A DNA stretch of 64,000 bases. It comes from a virus. The position numbers and the translations under genes are program-made. Below the pieces are notes generated by a model. The model did not search any database, was not told the origin of the DNA, and worked only from the letters and a program-made list of their open reading frames with translations. Positions within the stretch are counted from its first letter, which is position 1; the number at the start of each line of letters is the position of its first letter. Shown piece by piece: positions 8,234-17,288 of the stretch. The stretch lies in the IMG/VR virus record IMGVR_UViG_3300009502_000024, positions 32,642-96,641 of that record; one strand, written 5' to 3'.

Positions 8234-10594
8234 ATGTATATTGAAGTCCACAATGCAAATTACGGATATGCCACTGCCACGTATGGGGATTACGTTGCCA
8301 TCGGTAATCCAGTTTTCCTACGATATACCGGGAGCACTCCTGATGTATACTATACCGGATCGGTAGATGTTTTCCGATATAATAAAACAACCGATCAACA
8401 CGATTTAATTAACACTCTTTTTGTTCACGGGGCGGGATTAGAAACCCTATTAGCCACCGAACTAATTGATCCGTTATTACATACAGAATATGGATCTTAC
8501 TGGTCGGCAGACTTGGACATCTGGATCGACAGAGAGAAATATTATTCTTCTATAGAAGATGGGACAGGTGTTTCTCTGGATATGTATGCCAAAACACTGG
8601 TAGCGGGAGTTCCATATTATAGAGTAAGATTTAAGACCGATTATGTTGAATTATTTGCTTCGGGATCCGCCGTCGATATTTATGATTTCACACGAAAAGA
8701 GACAATTCCCGGCACAGACCCTTATGTTGGTTCTTTGATGAATCCACATAGTTATATAACTGAATCATTTGGAATAGGAGTGGGAATAAATAGCGAATGG
8801 ATAGCAGTAGGATCTCCACTAGTAAGTTCTTCCTGCGGAATGGTATATGTTTATCAAAATATCTCAACTGGAAGTAATAATTTTAGTTGGTCTCTTTTTC
8901 AAACAATAACTTCTCCAAATCCCATGCCAGAGCAGCAGTTTGGACGAAGTGTAAAATTAAATAAACAAAGTGGATATTACAGTTCTAGTATGGTGGTTGG
9001 ATGTGGACTATCTTCTTCAAATGAAGCTTATTATTTTGAGTTTATTAGCGGAAGTTGGATTTCCAGTTATACTTTTAAACCAACCACCGATATTTACCCT
9101 TTAACATTCGGCAATTATCCTCCGTATGCTCCGACGATGAGTCTAAATAGTGGGTTTGGATACGATGTCTCTTTATTTAATAATTCGGTTATTATTGGGG
9201 CGTATGCAGATAGATTGGTATACGAGTATACCGGCTCCTCTCAATTTCAACAGGGTGCCGTGTATATATTTGAAAAATGTCATGACGTGCCGTTATCCAA
9301 GTTTCGATTGGCGTTAAAAACATATGGAACCCCCCTCACATTAAGAAACAATAGAATGGGATTTTCGGTTGATATGTTTGATAAATATGCCGTTGCCGGT
9401 ATACCCAAAATAGATTCATTAGATATGACGCCTTGTTTCGTTCAAGGTACATTAGGGCAACTTCACTATTGCGATCAAGCATTGGAAGACATGTTGCAAG
9501 GTCAAGCTATGTTACTTGAAAAGAACACTTCTTCTTTAGATTGGGAAATTATAAATGTTTATCAAAAGAAAAAACGCTTTTTAAGTCCGCATCGACACTT
9601 CGGATGGGATGTTTCCGTTGACGGAAGGTCTATGGTCGTGGGTGCCCCCATGTATTATAGCGGTTCCAGATTTATTAATATTGAGACAACTGCCAGCAGT
9701 GGAGTTACCATTGATGATATCGCAGGTAAAGCATATATTTATAATTTTCCTAATCTCCGACCCGAATTTCATGTTGGAAACGTATTTTACCGAAATGGAA
9801 AAATTGTTATAATGACGTCCGGATCGGCATTCAATGGACTGTTTTTAAATCCCGTAAGCAATATAAATTATGAATATGATTTAACTTACAACAGTCAAAG
9901 AACAATTCATGAACAACAGATTTTATGTAATGTGGAACCGGGAGAATTTAATGTTAGTACAAATCCATCCGCAATAATGTTACCTTCTTCGACATTAGAT
10001 CTAAATAAAAATGGGAAATTTGATTTTCAAGATGTAGACGTTCTTTTAAGATATTTACAATATAAACAAGATTCAACCACCGACTGGAGTTCTTCTATCT
10101 TGTCCGCCGATGATGAAATAAGTTTTTATAACTATAACGCATCACAGTGGAATAACACCGATTCAGTATGGAGTTCGAGTTTTTATAGATTTGAAAACGT
10201 CGATACCACTTTTATAGATTCTTTGGATATCAATTTCGATAATAAAATTAATGGCTCAGATATGATCGTATTGTGGAAATATTTTTCAAATAGATTGGAA
10301 GAAAAGAATTACAATACCTGTGTTAATATTAACTGTAAAAGAAAATTGGTAAGTGAAGCGATTAGTTATCTAAATTCAATTTCAAAAAGACATTATCTTC
10401 CACAAATTTCTCCGGAGTTTTTTAACTATGATACTTTAAGCGCAGGGGATAAAACCGGATCATTTCTTGCACCGATGGTATCTACAATTGGGCTATTTGA
10501 CGGGCTAGATCTAGTTGCAGTGGCCAAATTAGGATCGCCGGTCAAACTCCCTAAAACATTATCAACAAATTTTTGCATCAAAATGGATTATTGA
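8234..10594 (+). CDS. large virion protein with FG-GAP-like propeller and dockerin-like Ca-binding pair
   Basis: 786 residues. At least four repeats of the FG-GAP type occur (for example FGIGVGINSEWIAVGSP, FGYDVSLFNNSVIIGA, FGWDVSVDGRSMVVGAP, each followed by a G-x-(V/A)-Y-(I/V)-(Y/F) strand), so a beta-propeller is likely. Near residues 590-690 come two EF-hand-like units, LDLNKNGKFDFQDVDVLLRY and LDINFDNKINGSDMIVLWKY, with the D-x-N-x-(D/N)-G-x-(I/F) pattern and spacing of a type I dockerin pair. The C-terminus carries the TIGLF...VAVAKL signature shared with the protein at 749-1888. Probably a receptor-binding or fibre protein; the partner is unknown. Confidence 0.65.
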   Translation: MYIEVHNANYGYATATYGDYVAIGNPVFLRYTGSTPDVYYTGSVDVFRYNKTTDQHDLINTLFVHGAGLETLLATELIDPLLHTEYGSYWSADLDIWIDREKYYSSIEDGTGVSLDMYAKTLVAGVPYYRVRFKTDYVELFASGSAVDIYDFTRKETIPGTDPYVGSLMNPHSYITESFGIGVGINSEWIAVGSPLVSSSCGMVYVYQNISTGSNNFSWSLFQTITSPNPMPEQQFGRSVKLNKQSGYYSSSMVVGCGLSSSNEAYYFEFISGSWISSYTFKPTTDIYPLTFGNYPPYAPTMSLNSGFGYDVSLFNNSVIIGAYADRLVYEYTGSSQFQQGAVYIFEKCHDVPLSKFRLALKTYGTPLTLRNNRMGFSVDMFDKYAVAGIPKIDSLDMTPCFVQGTLGQLHYCDQALEDMLQGQAMLLEKNTSSLDWEIINVYQKKKRFLSPHRHFGWDVSVDGRSMVVGAPMYYSGSRFINIETTASSGVTIDDIAGKAYIYNFPNLRPEFHVGNVFYRNGKIVIMTSGSAFNGLFLNPVSNINYEYDLTYNSQRTIHEQQILCNVEPGEFNVSTNPSAIMLPSSTLDLNKNGKFDFQDVDVLLRYLQYKQDSTTDWSSSILSADDEISFYNYNASQWNNTDSVWSSSFYRFENVDTTFIDSLDINFDNKINGSDMIVLWKYFSNRLEEKNYNTCVNINCKRKLVSEAISYLNSISKRHYLPQISPEFFNYDTLSAGDKTGSFLAPMVSTIGLFDGLDLVAVAKLGSPVKLPKTLSTNFCIKMDY

Positions 10595-10596
10595 TG

Positions 10597-10605
10597 ATAT
10601 TTATA
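10597..10605 (+). promoter_or_regulatory. ATATTTATA motif, putative late promoter
   Basis: Exact nonamer directly after the stop of the propeller protein and 18 nt before the ATG at 10624. Confidence 0.45.
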
Positions 10606-10623
10606 GTTAGGAAATAACAACAT

Positions 10624-10956
10624 ATGCCAACACTTAATATTAAAACGGAAAATGCGAGACCCGCATTGACTCAAAATCTTAAAGACTTATATGCCGCAAT
10701 GCATGTAGGGGGGACGTATGATGCTAAAGCTCAAGTCATTACAGATGGGACTCATAATGAATTGTTAGATGTGTTTGGAACGGGAGAAGCCAGTAAAACC
10801 GTTAAAGGATTCAAAACTAAAATGCAAGAATGGGCAACTGAATTCATAATGGCAAAAGACGCACCGAATGAAGGGAAAGAAACAACTGGATTGTTAACTA
10901 GCGTGTTTGGACACCATTCCACTACTCGTTATAGTAATGGCCGAATTCAAGATTAA
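10624..10956 (+). CDS. conserved-looking small protein, function unknown
   Basis: 110 residues, no membrane segment, no motif recognised. It has its own upstream ATATTTATA motif and lies at the end of a virion block, so a late or structural role is possible. It is followed after 14 nt by a GIY-YIG protein. Confidence 0.5.
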   Translation: MPTLNIKTENARPALTQNLKDLYAAMHVGGTYDAKAQVITDGTHNELLDVFGTGEASKTVKGFKTKMQEWATEFIMAKDAPNEGKETTGLLTSVFGHHSTTRYSNGRIQD

Positions 10957-10970
10957 AAAACTAAAAAGTT

Positions 10971-11384
10971 ATGTCGGATTTAGGACATTGGATGCTTCCT
11001 GCTGATGCATTACAGGATATTCCTGTAGATTCCATTGGATTTGTTTATTGTATTACTAATAAAACTACTAATAAAAAATACATTGGCAAAAAACTATTAG
11101 AAAATAAAAAGAAAAGAAAGCCATTGAAAGGTAGGGTTAATTCTAGAAGATATAAAGTAGAATCTAATTGGAAAGAATATACCGGATCATCTCCTATATT
11201 AAATGCAGATATAGAAAAATGCGGCAAAGAAAACTTTATATTTGATATTTTATCTTTTCAACCATCTAAACTTCTGTTAGCATATTGGGAAACTAAAACT
11301 ATTATAGATCGAAATGCTATTTTTAGTAATGAATACTATAATGAAGTTTGTAACTTACGAATACGCAATAGAAAATCACAATGA
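10971..11384 (+). CDS. GIY-YIG endonuclease-like protein
   Basis: 137 residues. FVYCITNKTTNKKYIGKK gives the two strands of the GIY-YIG fold (here FVY...YIG), followed by the basic RVNSRRYK region containing candidate catalytic Arg and by YWETK with the candidate catalytic Glu. No separate DNA-binding repeat is seen, so it is a compact Seg-like phage nuclease. It overlaps the next GIY-YIG gene by 4 nt. It may be a homing endonuclease or a DNA-processing enzyme. Confidence 0.65.
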   Translation: MSDLGHWMLPADALQDIPVDSIGFVYCITNKTTNKKYIGKKLLENKKKRKPLKGRVNSRRYKVESNWKEYTGSSPILNADIEKCGKENFIFDILSFQPSKLLLAYWETKTIIDRNAIFSNEYYNEVCNLRIRNRKSQ

Positions 11385-11683
11385 AATCCGGTTATTTATA
11401 TATTGTTATAAATCCTGCCTTTCCGTTATGGTGCAAAATAGGCATCACTACCAATCTTAAAGAACGAATTTATTTGTACCAAACTTGTGATCCCCACCGA
11501 GGATACAAACTGGTGTATTCCCTTTATCATCCGGATTACAAAGAAGCTGAGAAAAAAATAAAAAAAGCTATAAAACCATTCGCAAAATCAATTAAAAACG
11601 AATGGGCCGAAATTGATTTGGAAATGTGTAAAAGTCGCCTTCAAGAGTCGCTCGAATCCTATCAATCTGGCGAGTGGATGTGA
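11381..11683 (+). CDS. T5orf172-type GIY-YIG protein
   Basis: 100 residues. GYLYIVINP and WCKIGITTNLKERIYLYQT match the T5orf172/MUG113 subgroup of the GIY-YIG superfamily (Y-x-Y...(V/I)KIG-x-(T/S)-x-(N/D)-x-x-x-R). The family often sits in phage nucleases of unsettled function. Its stop codon lies about 5 nt from the right-end hairpin of the adjacent tnpB element, so the element landed right behind it. Confidence 0.6.
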   Translation: MKSGYLYIVINPAFPLWCKIGITTNLKERIYLYQTCDPHRGYKLVYSLYHPDYKEAEKKIKKAIKPFAKSIKNEWAEIDLEMCKSRLQESLESYQSGEWM

Positions 11684-12905
11684 AAACTCCCCTACCCTAA
11701 AGGGATAGGGGCTTCTATGCTGTTCACAGCAAGAGATTGTCTTCCCAATCTCAAAATGTTTCTTGCCGCATTTATGTCTCTATCCATAGATAGACCACAC
11801 GAACAATTGAAAACTCGATCTTTCAACTCCATTATCGTTCTCGTTCCACATTGGCTGCAAGTTTGACTAGTATAGGCAGGGTTGATTTTTATCAATATCT
11901 TATCAGCATATGCTGCTTTATAAGATATTATGTTTCCAAACATACTCCACGCTACATCATTTATCTGTTTACTACACCATCTTTTCTTTAACAATTTATT
12001 TGTTTCAATATCTTCTATAAATATAAAATCATATCTGTTTAATATACCATTTGTTGTTTTGTGAAGAAAATCATTTCTCTTATTTACAATTCTCTCATGA
12101 ATTCTTCTAGCAACTTTCCATTTTTTCTGTCTCTGTTTTTTTGCTAATTGCTTTTGCTCTTTCTCAAAAAATCGTGGATTGTTTATTTTAGTTCCATCAT
12201 CAAAAGTGGCAAAAGATAGAATCCCAACATCTATTCCAGTTTCTTTACCTGTTCTTCTAAATTGTTTTTTATTATTTGGAATATCGCAACAAGATATAGA
12301 AACGAACCATTTATTTGTTGGGGTTTTGGCTATGGTTATAGTTTTTGGAGTTCCAAATAATTTTCTATGTAATACAATATCAACTTCTCCTACTTTTGAT
12401 AATAATAATTTATTTTCTTTTATTTCGCACCCATTATTATATTGCGGGTAACAAATAGAAAAATATCTACCTTTTCCACGAAATCTAGGATATCCCGGAG
12501 TATCTCCATTTTTCAATCTTCTAAAAAATCCTTGGTATGCTAAATCAACTCTTATTGCTACATTTTGTAAACATTGAGAATATACAGAAGTTAGTTGGGG
12601 ATATGTTTCTTTTAAAATTGGTATTTGTTTGATTGAATCATAACAAGACACAGACTTCTTTTCTTTTTCCCAACTATTCTTTCTAATTTCAAGTAAATGA
12701 TTATAGAGAAACCTACAAGTTTCCAACTGGTTATTCAGGATTGTCTCCTGTTTCTTTGTTGGATATATTCTGTATTTATATGTAAGTTTCATTTTCTACA
12801 TATATGTATATCAAAGAATGTGAAAACGTTGATTTATTTTGAATTATTTTTCTCTTGGTCGAATTCATCCCCAAGGCTAAAGCCGTTGGGGTTTTCTTCT
12901 CCCAA
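11684..12905 (-). mobile_element. IS200/IS605-type element carrying only tnpB
   Basis: The element is bounded by two imperfect hairpins of the same design. The right-end hairpin at 11689-11711 pairs CCCCTACCC with GGGATAGGGG around a TAAA loop. The left-end hairpin at 12869-12891 pairs CCCCAAGGC with GCCGTTGGGG around a TAAA loop. Each has one bulged base. No tnpA lies inside, so mobilisation would need a transposase in trans. It sits between two genes and breaks neither. Outer borders are estimates. Confidence 0.7.
11692..12792 (-). CDS. tnpB: TnpB RNA-guided nuclease (IS200/IS605 family)
   Basis: 366 residues, near the usual TnpB size. Residues 1-40 show the typical start (YKYRIYPTKKQETILNNQL). 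RuvC motifs are intact: GIDVG with the first Asp, FIEDIE with the Glu, and MDRDINAARN with the last Asp. The zinc-finger pairs CSQCG and CSCG are present. TnpB proteins cut DNA guided by an RNA from the element's right end. The stop codon lies inside the right-end hairpin, as in other elements where the guide RNA overlaps the 3' end. All key residues are present, so activity is plausible. Confidence 0.85.
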   Translation of the reverse strand: MKLTYKYRIYPTKKQETILNNQLETCRFLYNHLLEIRKNSWEKEKKSVSCYDSIKQIPILKETYPQLTSVYSQCLQNVAIRVDLAYQGFFRRLKNGDTPGYPRFRGKGRYFSICYPQYNNGCEIKENKLLLSKVGEVDIVLHRKLFGTPKTITIAKTPTNKWFVSISCCDIPNNKKQFRRTGKETGIDVGILSFATFDDGTKINNPRFFEKEQKQLAKKQRQKKWKVARRIHERIVNKRNDFLHKTTNGILNRYDFIFIEDIETNKLLKKRWCSKQINDVAWSMFGNIISYKAAYADKILIKINPAYTSQTCSQCGTRTIMELKDRVFNCSCGLSMDRDINAARNILRLGRQSLAVNSIEAPIPLG

Positions 12906-12952
12906 GATTATAAAAAGTTGTGTTTTCTTGAGTTTCTGATAGTGTTTACCTC

Positions 12953-13918
12953 ATGATTTTACAGTCGAATCTCCTTTCTCTTCTTAATGAATTGATTGGT
13001 CAGAATGCCAAACTTCGAAAAGGAGGCACTCAGGCAGTTTATTTTTGTAAATGTGGGCATTACAAGCGAAAACTTGAAGTTTTATTAGACCCGCCGTTTT
13101 ATTTTAATTGTTGGGTGTGTCATTTTTCCGGAAATATTTACACGCTGTTCAGAGAATACAATGCCCAACCATCTCATTATAATCGGCTACAAGATATCGT
13201 CGGAGATTCGGGCGGTTTCCATTTAAAAGGAGACGAAAATAAAAAAACAGACTTGTCTTTACCCGAGGATTTTATATCTTTGGCCACTCCCCCAAAGCCC
13301 GATGCGCTTTATTCAGAACACATGCAGGAGTATCGTAGAGCAATGGCATATTTGAAAGGCCGTGACATAACGATAGAGGATATTTGTCGGTATAATATGG
13401 GTTACTGTGAAGCCGGAATTTATAGGGATTGTATTATTGTCCCATCTTACGACGATGAAGGAAAACTTAACTATTTCTCGTCTCGTTATTATTATCCGCA
13501 TCCGTGGCTGAAATACAAGAATGCCCCGTTTTCAAAGAACATTGTCGGGTTCGAATGCTTCATCAATTATGATGCCGACATTGGAGTTACAATAACGGAA
13601 GGAGTATTTGACGCAATATCCGTTCGAAACAATGCCATCCCAATGTTTGGAACATTCCCATCAAGAAAACTATTGGATTGTCTTGGATTACATAGAGTTA
13701 AACGTGTTAATATATGTCTAGATTCAGATGCTATTAAAGAAGCATTAAAAATATATGAAAAACTTGTTCTAGACGGGACTGCATCCGAAAATATTCACCT
13801 TCTGGTTCTACCTGAAAAAGATCCATCCGAAATGGGATTTGATTGGATTCATCGTATTATAACTCAATCCAAACCAATTTCTATGAAAGAGGTTGTGGAA
13901 TTAAAATCAAAATATTGA
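12953..13918 (+). CDS. DNA primase (zinc finger plus TOPRIM)
   Basis: 321 residues. An N-terminal zinc-binding module (YFCKCGHY near 30, FNCWVCHFSGN near 57) precedes a TOPRIM domain: ITEGVFDAIS with the catalytic Glu near 222, and ICLDSDAIKEALK carrying the DxD motif. It makes RNA primers for lagging-strand synthesis, or acts with a helicase elsewhere in the genome. Length fits a compact phage DnaG-type primase without a helicase-binding domain. The start ATG follows the tnpB left end by about 45 nt. Confidence 0.75.
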   Translation: MILQSNLLSLLNELIGQNAKLRKGGTQAVYFCKCGHYKRKLEVLLDPPFYFNCWVCHFSGNIYTLFREYNAQPSHYNRLQDIVGDSGGFHLKGDENKKTDLSLPEDFISLATPPKPDALYSEHMQEYRRAMAYLKGRDITIEDICRYNMGYCEAGIYRDCIIVPSYDDEGKLNYFSSRYYYPHPWLKYKNAPFSKNIVGFECFINYDADIGVTITEGVFDAISVRNNAIPMFGTFPSRKLLDCLGLHRVKRVNICLDSDAIKEALKIYEKLVLDGTASENIHLLVLPEKDPSEMGFDWIHRIITQSKPISMKEVVELKSKY

Positions 13919-14078
13919 TGTAAACGGAAATCTAAGACCCAAAGATGCATTAAGAGAAAAAGAAATAAGAGATCATTTGAAATGTACATTTGTAAGAATA
14001 AAAGAAACCAATTTCAATGAAGAAGACGCAATAAAAATTATTTATGAAAGTATTACAAGTTCGGAATCAAAACTTTAA
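13905..14078 (+). pseudogene. C-terminal remnant of an endonuclease-like gene
   Basis: A frame open from 13905 to the TAA at 14076-14078 has no start codon of its own and overlaps both neighbours. Its translation (PKDALREKEIRDHLKCTFVR and on) resembles the C-terminal R-x-K-E-I-x-x-x-L-x-C-x-F-(V/I)-R segment of Bro/MSV199- and Vsr-type virus endonucleases. Probably what is left of a lost homing gene. It could also be chance reading. Confidence 0.35.
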
Positions 14079-17000
14079 AAGAATAATCCATCTGGCAGAT
14101 GTTCATATTCGTCTTTTAAAACGACATATAGAATATAAAGAAGTATTCGATAAATTTTTTGAAGAGATATCCATATTATCGAAAGAAGAAACTTGTATCT
14201 GTATTCTCGGAGATGTTTTTCATTCAAAAACCGATCTTCAACCGGAATCTATAGAACTATGTAATTATTTTCTGTCGGGGTGTGCTAATAGGTTTCCAAC
14301 TATTTTAATAGCGGGAAATCACGACGCTATTTTATCTAATAAAACAAGATTGGATTCGTTATCTCCAATCGTCAAGGCGTTAAATAATCCTAATTTGTAT
14401 TATCTTAACAAAACCGATTTATATGGATTTGGAAATATCCTATTTAACAACATGTGTATTTTCGATGATCCAGAGAAATACATGAAGGGATATGATATTC
14501 CAGAGGTATATCGAAATCAATATTCTCATATTATAGCACTTTTCCATGGAGCAGTGGATGGGTCAGTTACAGATACCGGATTTCGAATGAATAATCCCGC
14601 TATCATGCCCCCGTTATTTGATTGGCATCATATCGCATTATTAGGAGATATACACAAAAGACAGAATATACAGGAAGCAATACCAGAAGAACATAAACCG
14701 TGCATTCATTTTTGCGGCTCATTATTGCAACAAAATCATGGAGAATCTTTACACGGTCATGGATATACATTATGGGATTTAAAAGATTATTCTTATAAAC
14801 ACGTTGAAGTTCTCAATGATTATGGACATTTTACATTAGAATTAAATGGCGGGCAAATATTAACTAATTTAGACGATTTGCCGAAAAAAACATATCTTCG
14901 AATAAAATGTTTAGATACTATACCTTCAGAGGTCAAAGCTACCGAAGCAAAACTTTCATTGCTTACAGAAATAGTTGAAACTGCCAGAATTCGTATTGAG
15001 TCTGAAACAGATAAACAGGCAAAAAAAGAACGAGTTTGTAAAGATGTGAAATTGGCAGAAATTGCAGATGTCGATTATCAAAATAAACTTATTACTGAAT
15101 TTCTAGAAGTTAAAGAGAATCTTCGAGACAAATCTAAGGTTGATAAAATTCTTCTTATTAATAGAGAAGTTAATACCGAAATTAAAAAAGATGAGTTTGC
15201 TCGTAATATTAAATGGATTCCTATTAAATTCGAATGGTCGAATATGTTTGTTTATGGAGAAAATAACGTTATAGATTTCACTCAAATGCGTGGAACCTAT
15301 GGCGTATTTGGACCAAATACATGTGGCAAATCCAGTATATTTTCCGCATTGTGTTTCTGTATGTTTGATAAATGGGATAGAGGATATAAATCTATCGTGG
15401 CTCGTAATGTTTCTACACAGGGATTTCACTGTAAGTTTGAATTTGAAATTAGTGGTATACGTTACTTTATAGAAAAAACCGGAGAAACCACTAAGGGTGG
15501 GAACGTTCGTGTCGAAGTTAATTTTTGGAGAATAGTGGACAGGGTTGTGCAAGATCTGACAGATGTGATGCGCCGTAAAACCAATGATGTTATTCGTGAT
15601 TATGTTGGAACATTTGAGGATTTTATTGTTACCACGTTGTCAGTTCAAACTGTAACTAAAAACACGATTTCATTTATTGATTTAGGAAATACTGAACGAA
15701 AAGATCTTTTAGTTCAGTTTATGGGGCTTAATGTTTTTGATAAATTGTATGATGCGGCTTATGCTAAAGGAAAAGAGTTAACTATTGAACTTAAACCACA
15801 TAAAGATAAAAATTATATAAAGGACTTGGATGATACCGAGGCAACATTAAAATACACGCAGTTAGCGATTGGGGAATGTCAACATGTTGCGGAGGACGTA
15901 TCTCGACAGGTCAAAGAAGTCAATGATAATATTGTGATTGAAACCACAAAATTAATAAAATTGGATAACGAAGTGCCTACTGATATTCTTTTTCTGGAAA
16001 AGAAACGTTTATCTTCCATCGCAGAGACGGAAAAACTAATAAAACAGATTGGCATTGATAAACCGAAATTAGAAATTTATCGCAAAAAAATGCTGGAGTT
16101 GAACGAACAACTTTCAGAAATCATTGCGGCAGATTTGGTTAAAGAACATAAAAAATATAATGAAATTTGTAAGCAATTGAATGATGAAACTCGTAAATAT
16201 GAACTTAAAAAAGTTGAGATTAAAAATAAACTAGATAAATTAAAAAAACTGGAGGAATATAAATACGATCCGAACTGTGTTTTTTGTGTCGAAAATGTGT
16301 TCGTAAAAGATGCCCGACAAACGAAATCCGTTCTAAAAACGGATCAGGAAGAGATGAACATAGCATTTGCCTCTATCACAAAACTCAAAGAACAACAGAA
16401 GGAATGTGATTGGGTAGATGCCGCATATCAGCATTATACTAAATTATTAAATGATCATAGTAAAGCTAAAGATGATTTTACTACATTAAATACCAAAATC
16501 CTTTTAACCGAGAAAGATGTCGAAAAGGGAACCCAATCACTGTTAGAAACCGAACGTAAAATCGAACTTTATCATCGAAATCAAATTGCATTGGAAAATA
16601 ACCAAAAGATCAACCTAATCATTTTAACATATAAAAATACTCTAAATAAACTTGAATCTACATTTAATTCTAATAATAAAAAACTACTTGAATTGGTAGG
16701 GAAAGAACAAGTTCTAAAGGGAACGGTTCAAACTGTAACGGAAACCATTCAAAAAATGATTGATACTGAGGAAAAAAGGGAATTATATGAGTATTATTGT
16801 AGGGCGGTCGGACGCAATGGCATTCCTTACGTGGTTATTTGTAATACTATACCAGAGATTACTCGGGAAATTAATGCTATTTTAACACAAACTACTGATT
16901 TTACGGTGGATATAGAATACGATGAGAAAAATATTACCCCTTATGTTAATTATGAAACAAAAGGACGCTGGGTAGTTGAGTCTTTAAGTGGGTTTGAACG

Positions 17001-17256
17001 GGTTATAACTTCAATTGCAATCCGAGTTGCTTTATGTAATATATCTAATCTACCCAGAAATAACTTCCTAATCGTGGATGAAGGCTGGGGGGCTCTTGAT
17101 GCTCATAATTTATCATCTGTCCCGGTTTTACTATCGGTGTTAAAAAGTCATTTTGATTTTATAATAATCATTTCACACTTAAATGTATTGAGAGATTATA
17201 CGGATAATCAAATAGAAATAAAACAAATAGGAAATTTTAGTAAAGTTACATTTTAG
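14044..17256 (+). CDS. fused SbcD-SbcC-type recombination nuclease (gp47-gp46-like)
   Basis: 1070 residues in one frame. The N-terminal 270 form a calcineurin-like phosphoesterase: HLADVHI, LGDVFHS, GNHD near 92, LFHGAVDG and LLGDIHKR. From about 390 on it is an SbcC/Rad50 ATPase: Walker A GPNTCGKSS near 422, QTVTKNT in the Q-loop region, long charged coiled-coil flanks around a zinc hook CVFC near 745, then LSGFERV signature and Walker B FLIVDEGWGALD near 1008. In T4 gp47 and gp46 are separate subunits; here nuclease and ATPase are joined. Acts in DNA end processing and recombination-dependent replication. Confidence 0.85.
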   Translation: MKVLQVRNQNFKRIIHLADVHIRLLKRHIEYKEVFDKFFEEISILSKEETCICILGDVFHSKTDLQPESIELCNYFLSGCANRFPTILIAGNHDAILSNKTRLDSLSPIVKALNNPNLYYLNKTDLYGFGNILFNNMCIFDDPEKYMKGYDIPEVYRNQYSHIIALFHGAVDGSVTDTGFRMNNPAIMPPLFDWHHIALLGDIHKRQNIQEAIPEEHKPCIHFCGSLLQQNHGESLHGHGYTLWDLKDYSYKHVEVLNDYGHFTLELNGGQILTNLDDLPKKTYLRIKCLDTIPSEVKATEAKLSLLTEIVETARIRIESETDKQAKKERVCKDVKLAEIADVDYQNKLITEFLEVKENLRDKSKVDKILLINREVNTEIKKDEFARNIKWIPIKFEWSNMFVYGENNVIDFTQMRGTYGVFGPNTCGKSSIFSALCFCMFDKWDRGYKSIVARNVSTQGFHCKFEFEISGIRYFIEKTGETTKGGNVRVEVNFWRIVDRVVQDLTDVMRRKTNDVIRDYVGTFEDFIVTTLSVQTVTKNTISFIDLGNTERKDLLVQFMGLNVFDKLYDAAYAKGKELTIELKPHKDKNYIKDLDDTEATLKYTQLAIGECQHVAEDVSRQVKEVNDNIVIETTKLIKLDNEVPTDILFLEKKRLSSIAETEKLIKQIGIDKPKLEIYRKKMLELNEQLSEIIAADLVKEHKKYNEICKQLNDETRKYELKKVEIKNKLDKLKKLEEYKYDPNCVFCVENVFVKDARQTKSVLKTDQEEMNIAFASITKLKEQQKECDWVDAAYQHYTKLLNDHSKAKDDFTTLNTKILLTEKDVEKGTQSLLETERKIELYHRNQIALENNQKINLIILTYKNTLNKLESTFNSNNKKLLELVGKEQVLKGTVQTVTETIQKMIDTEEKRELYEYYCRAVGRNGIPYVVICNTIPEITREINAILTQTTDFTVDIEYDEKNITPYVNYETKGRWVVESLSGFERVITSIAIRVALCNISNLPRNNFLIVDEGWGALDAHNLSSVPVLLSVLKSHFDFIIIISHLNVLRDYTDNQIEIKQIGNFSKVTF

Positions 17257-17288
17257 CGAAAACGTCGGTTGGAGATATATGTATATGA

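Noticed and set aside
15103-15552. Minus-strand 149-codon frame inside the SbcCD fusion
   Set aside because: It lies wholly inside a strongly supported gene, and its translation has no motif.
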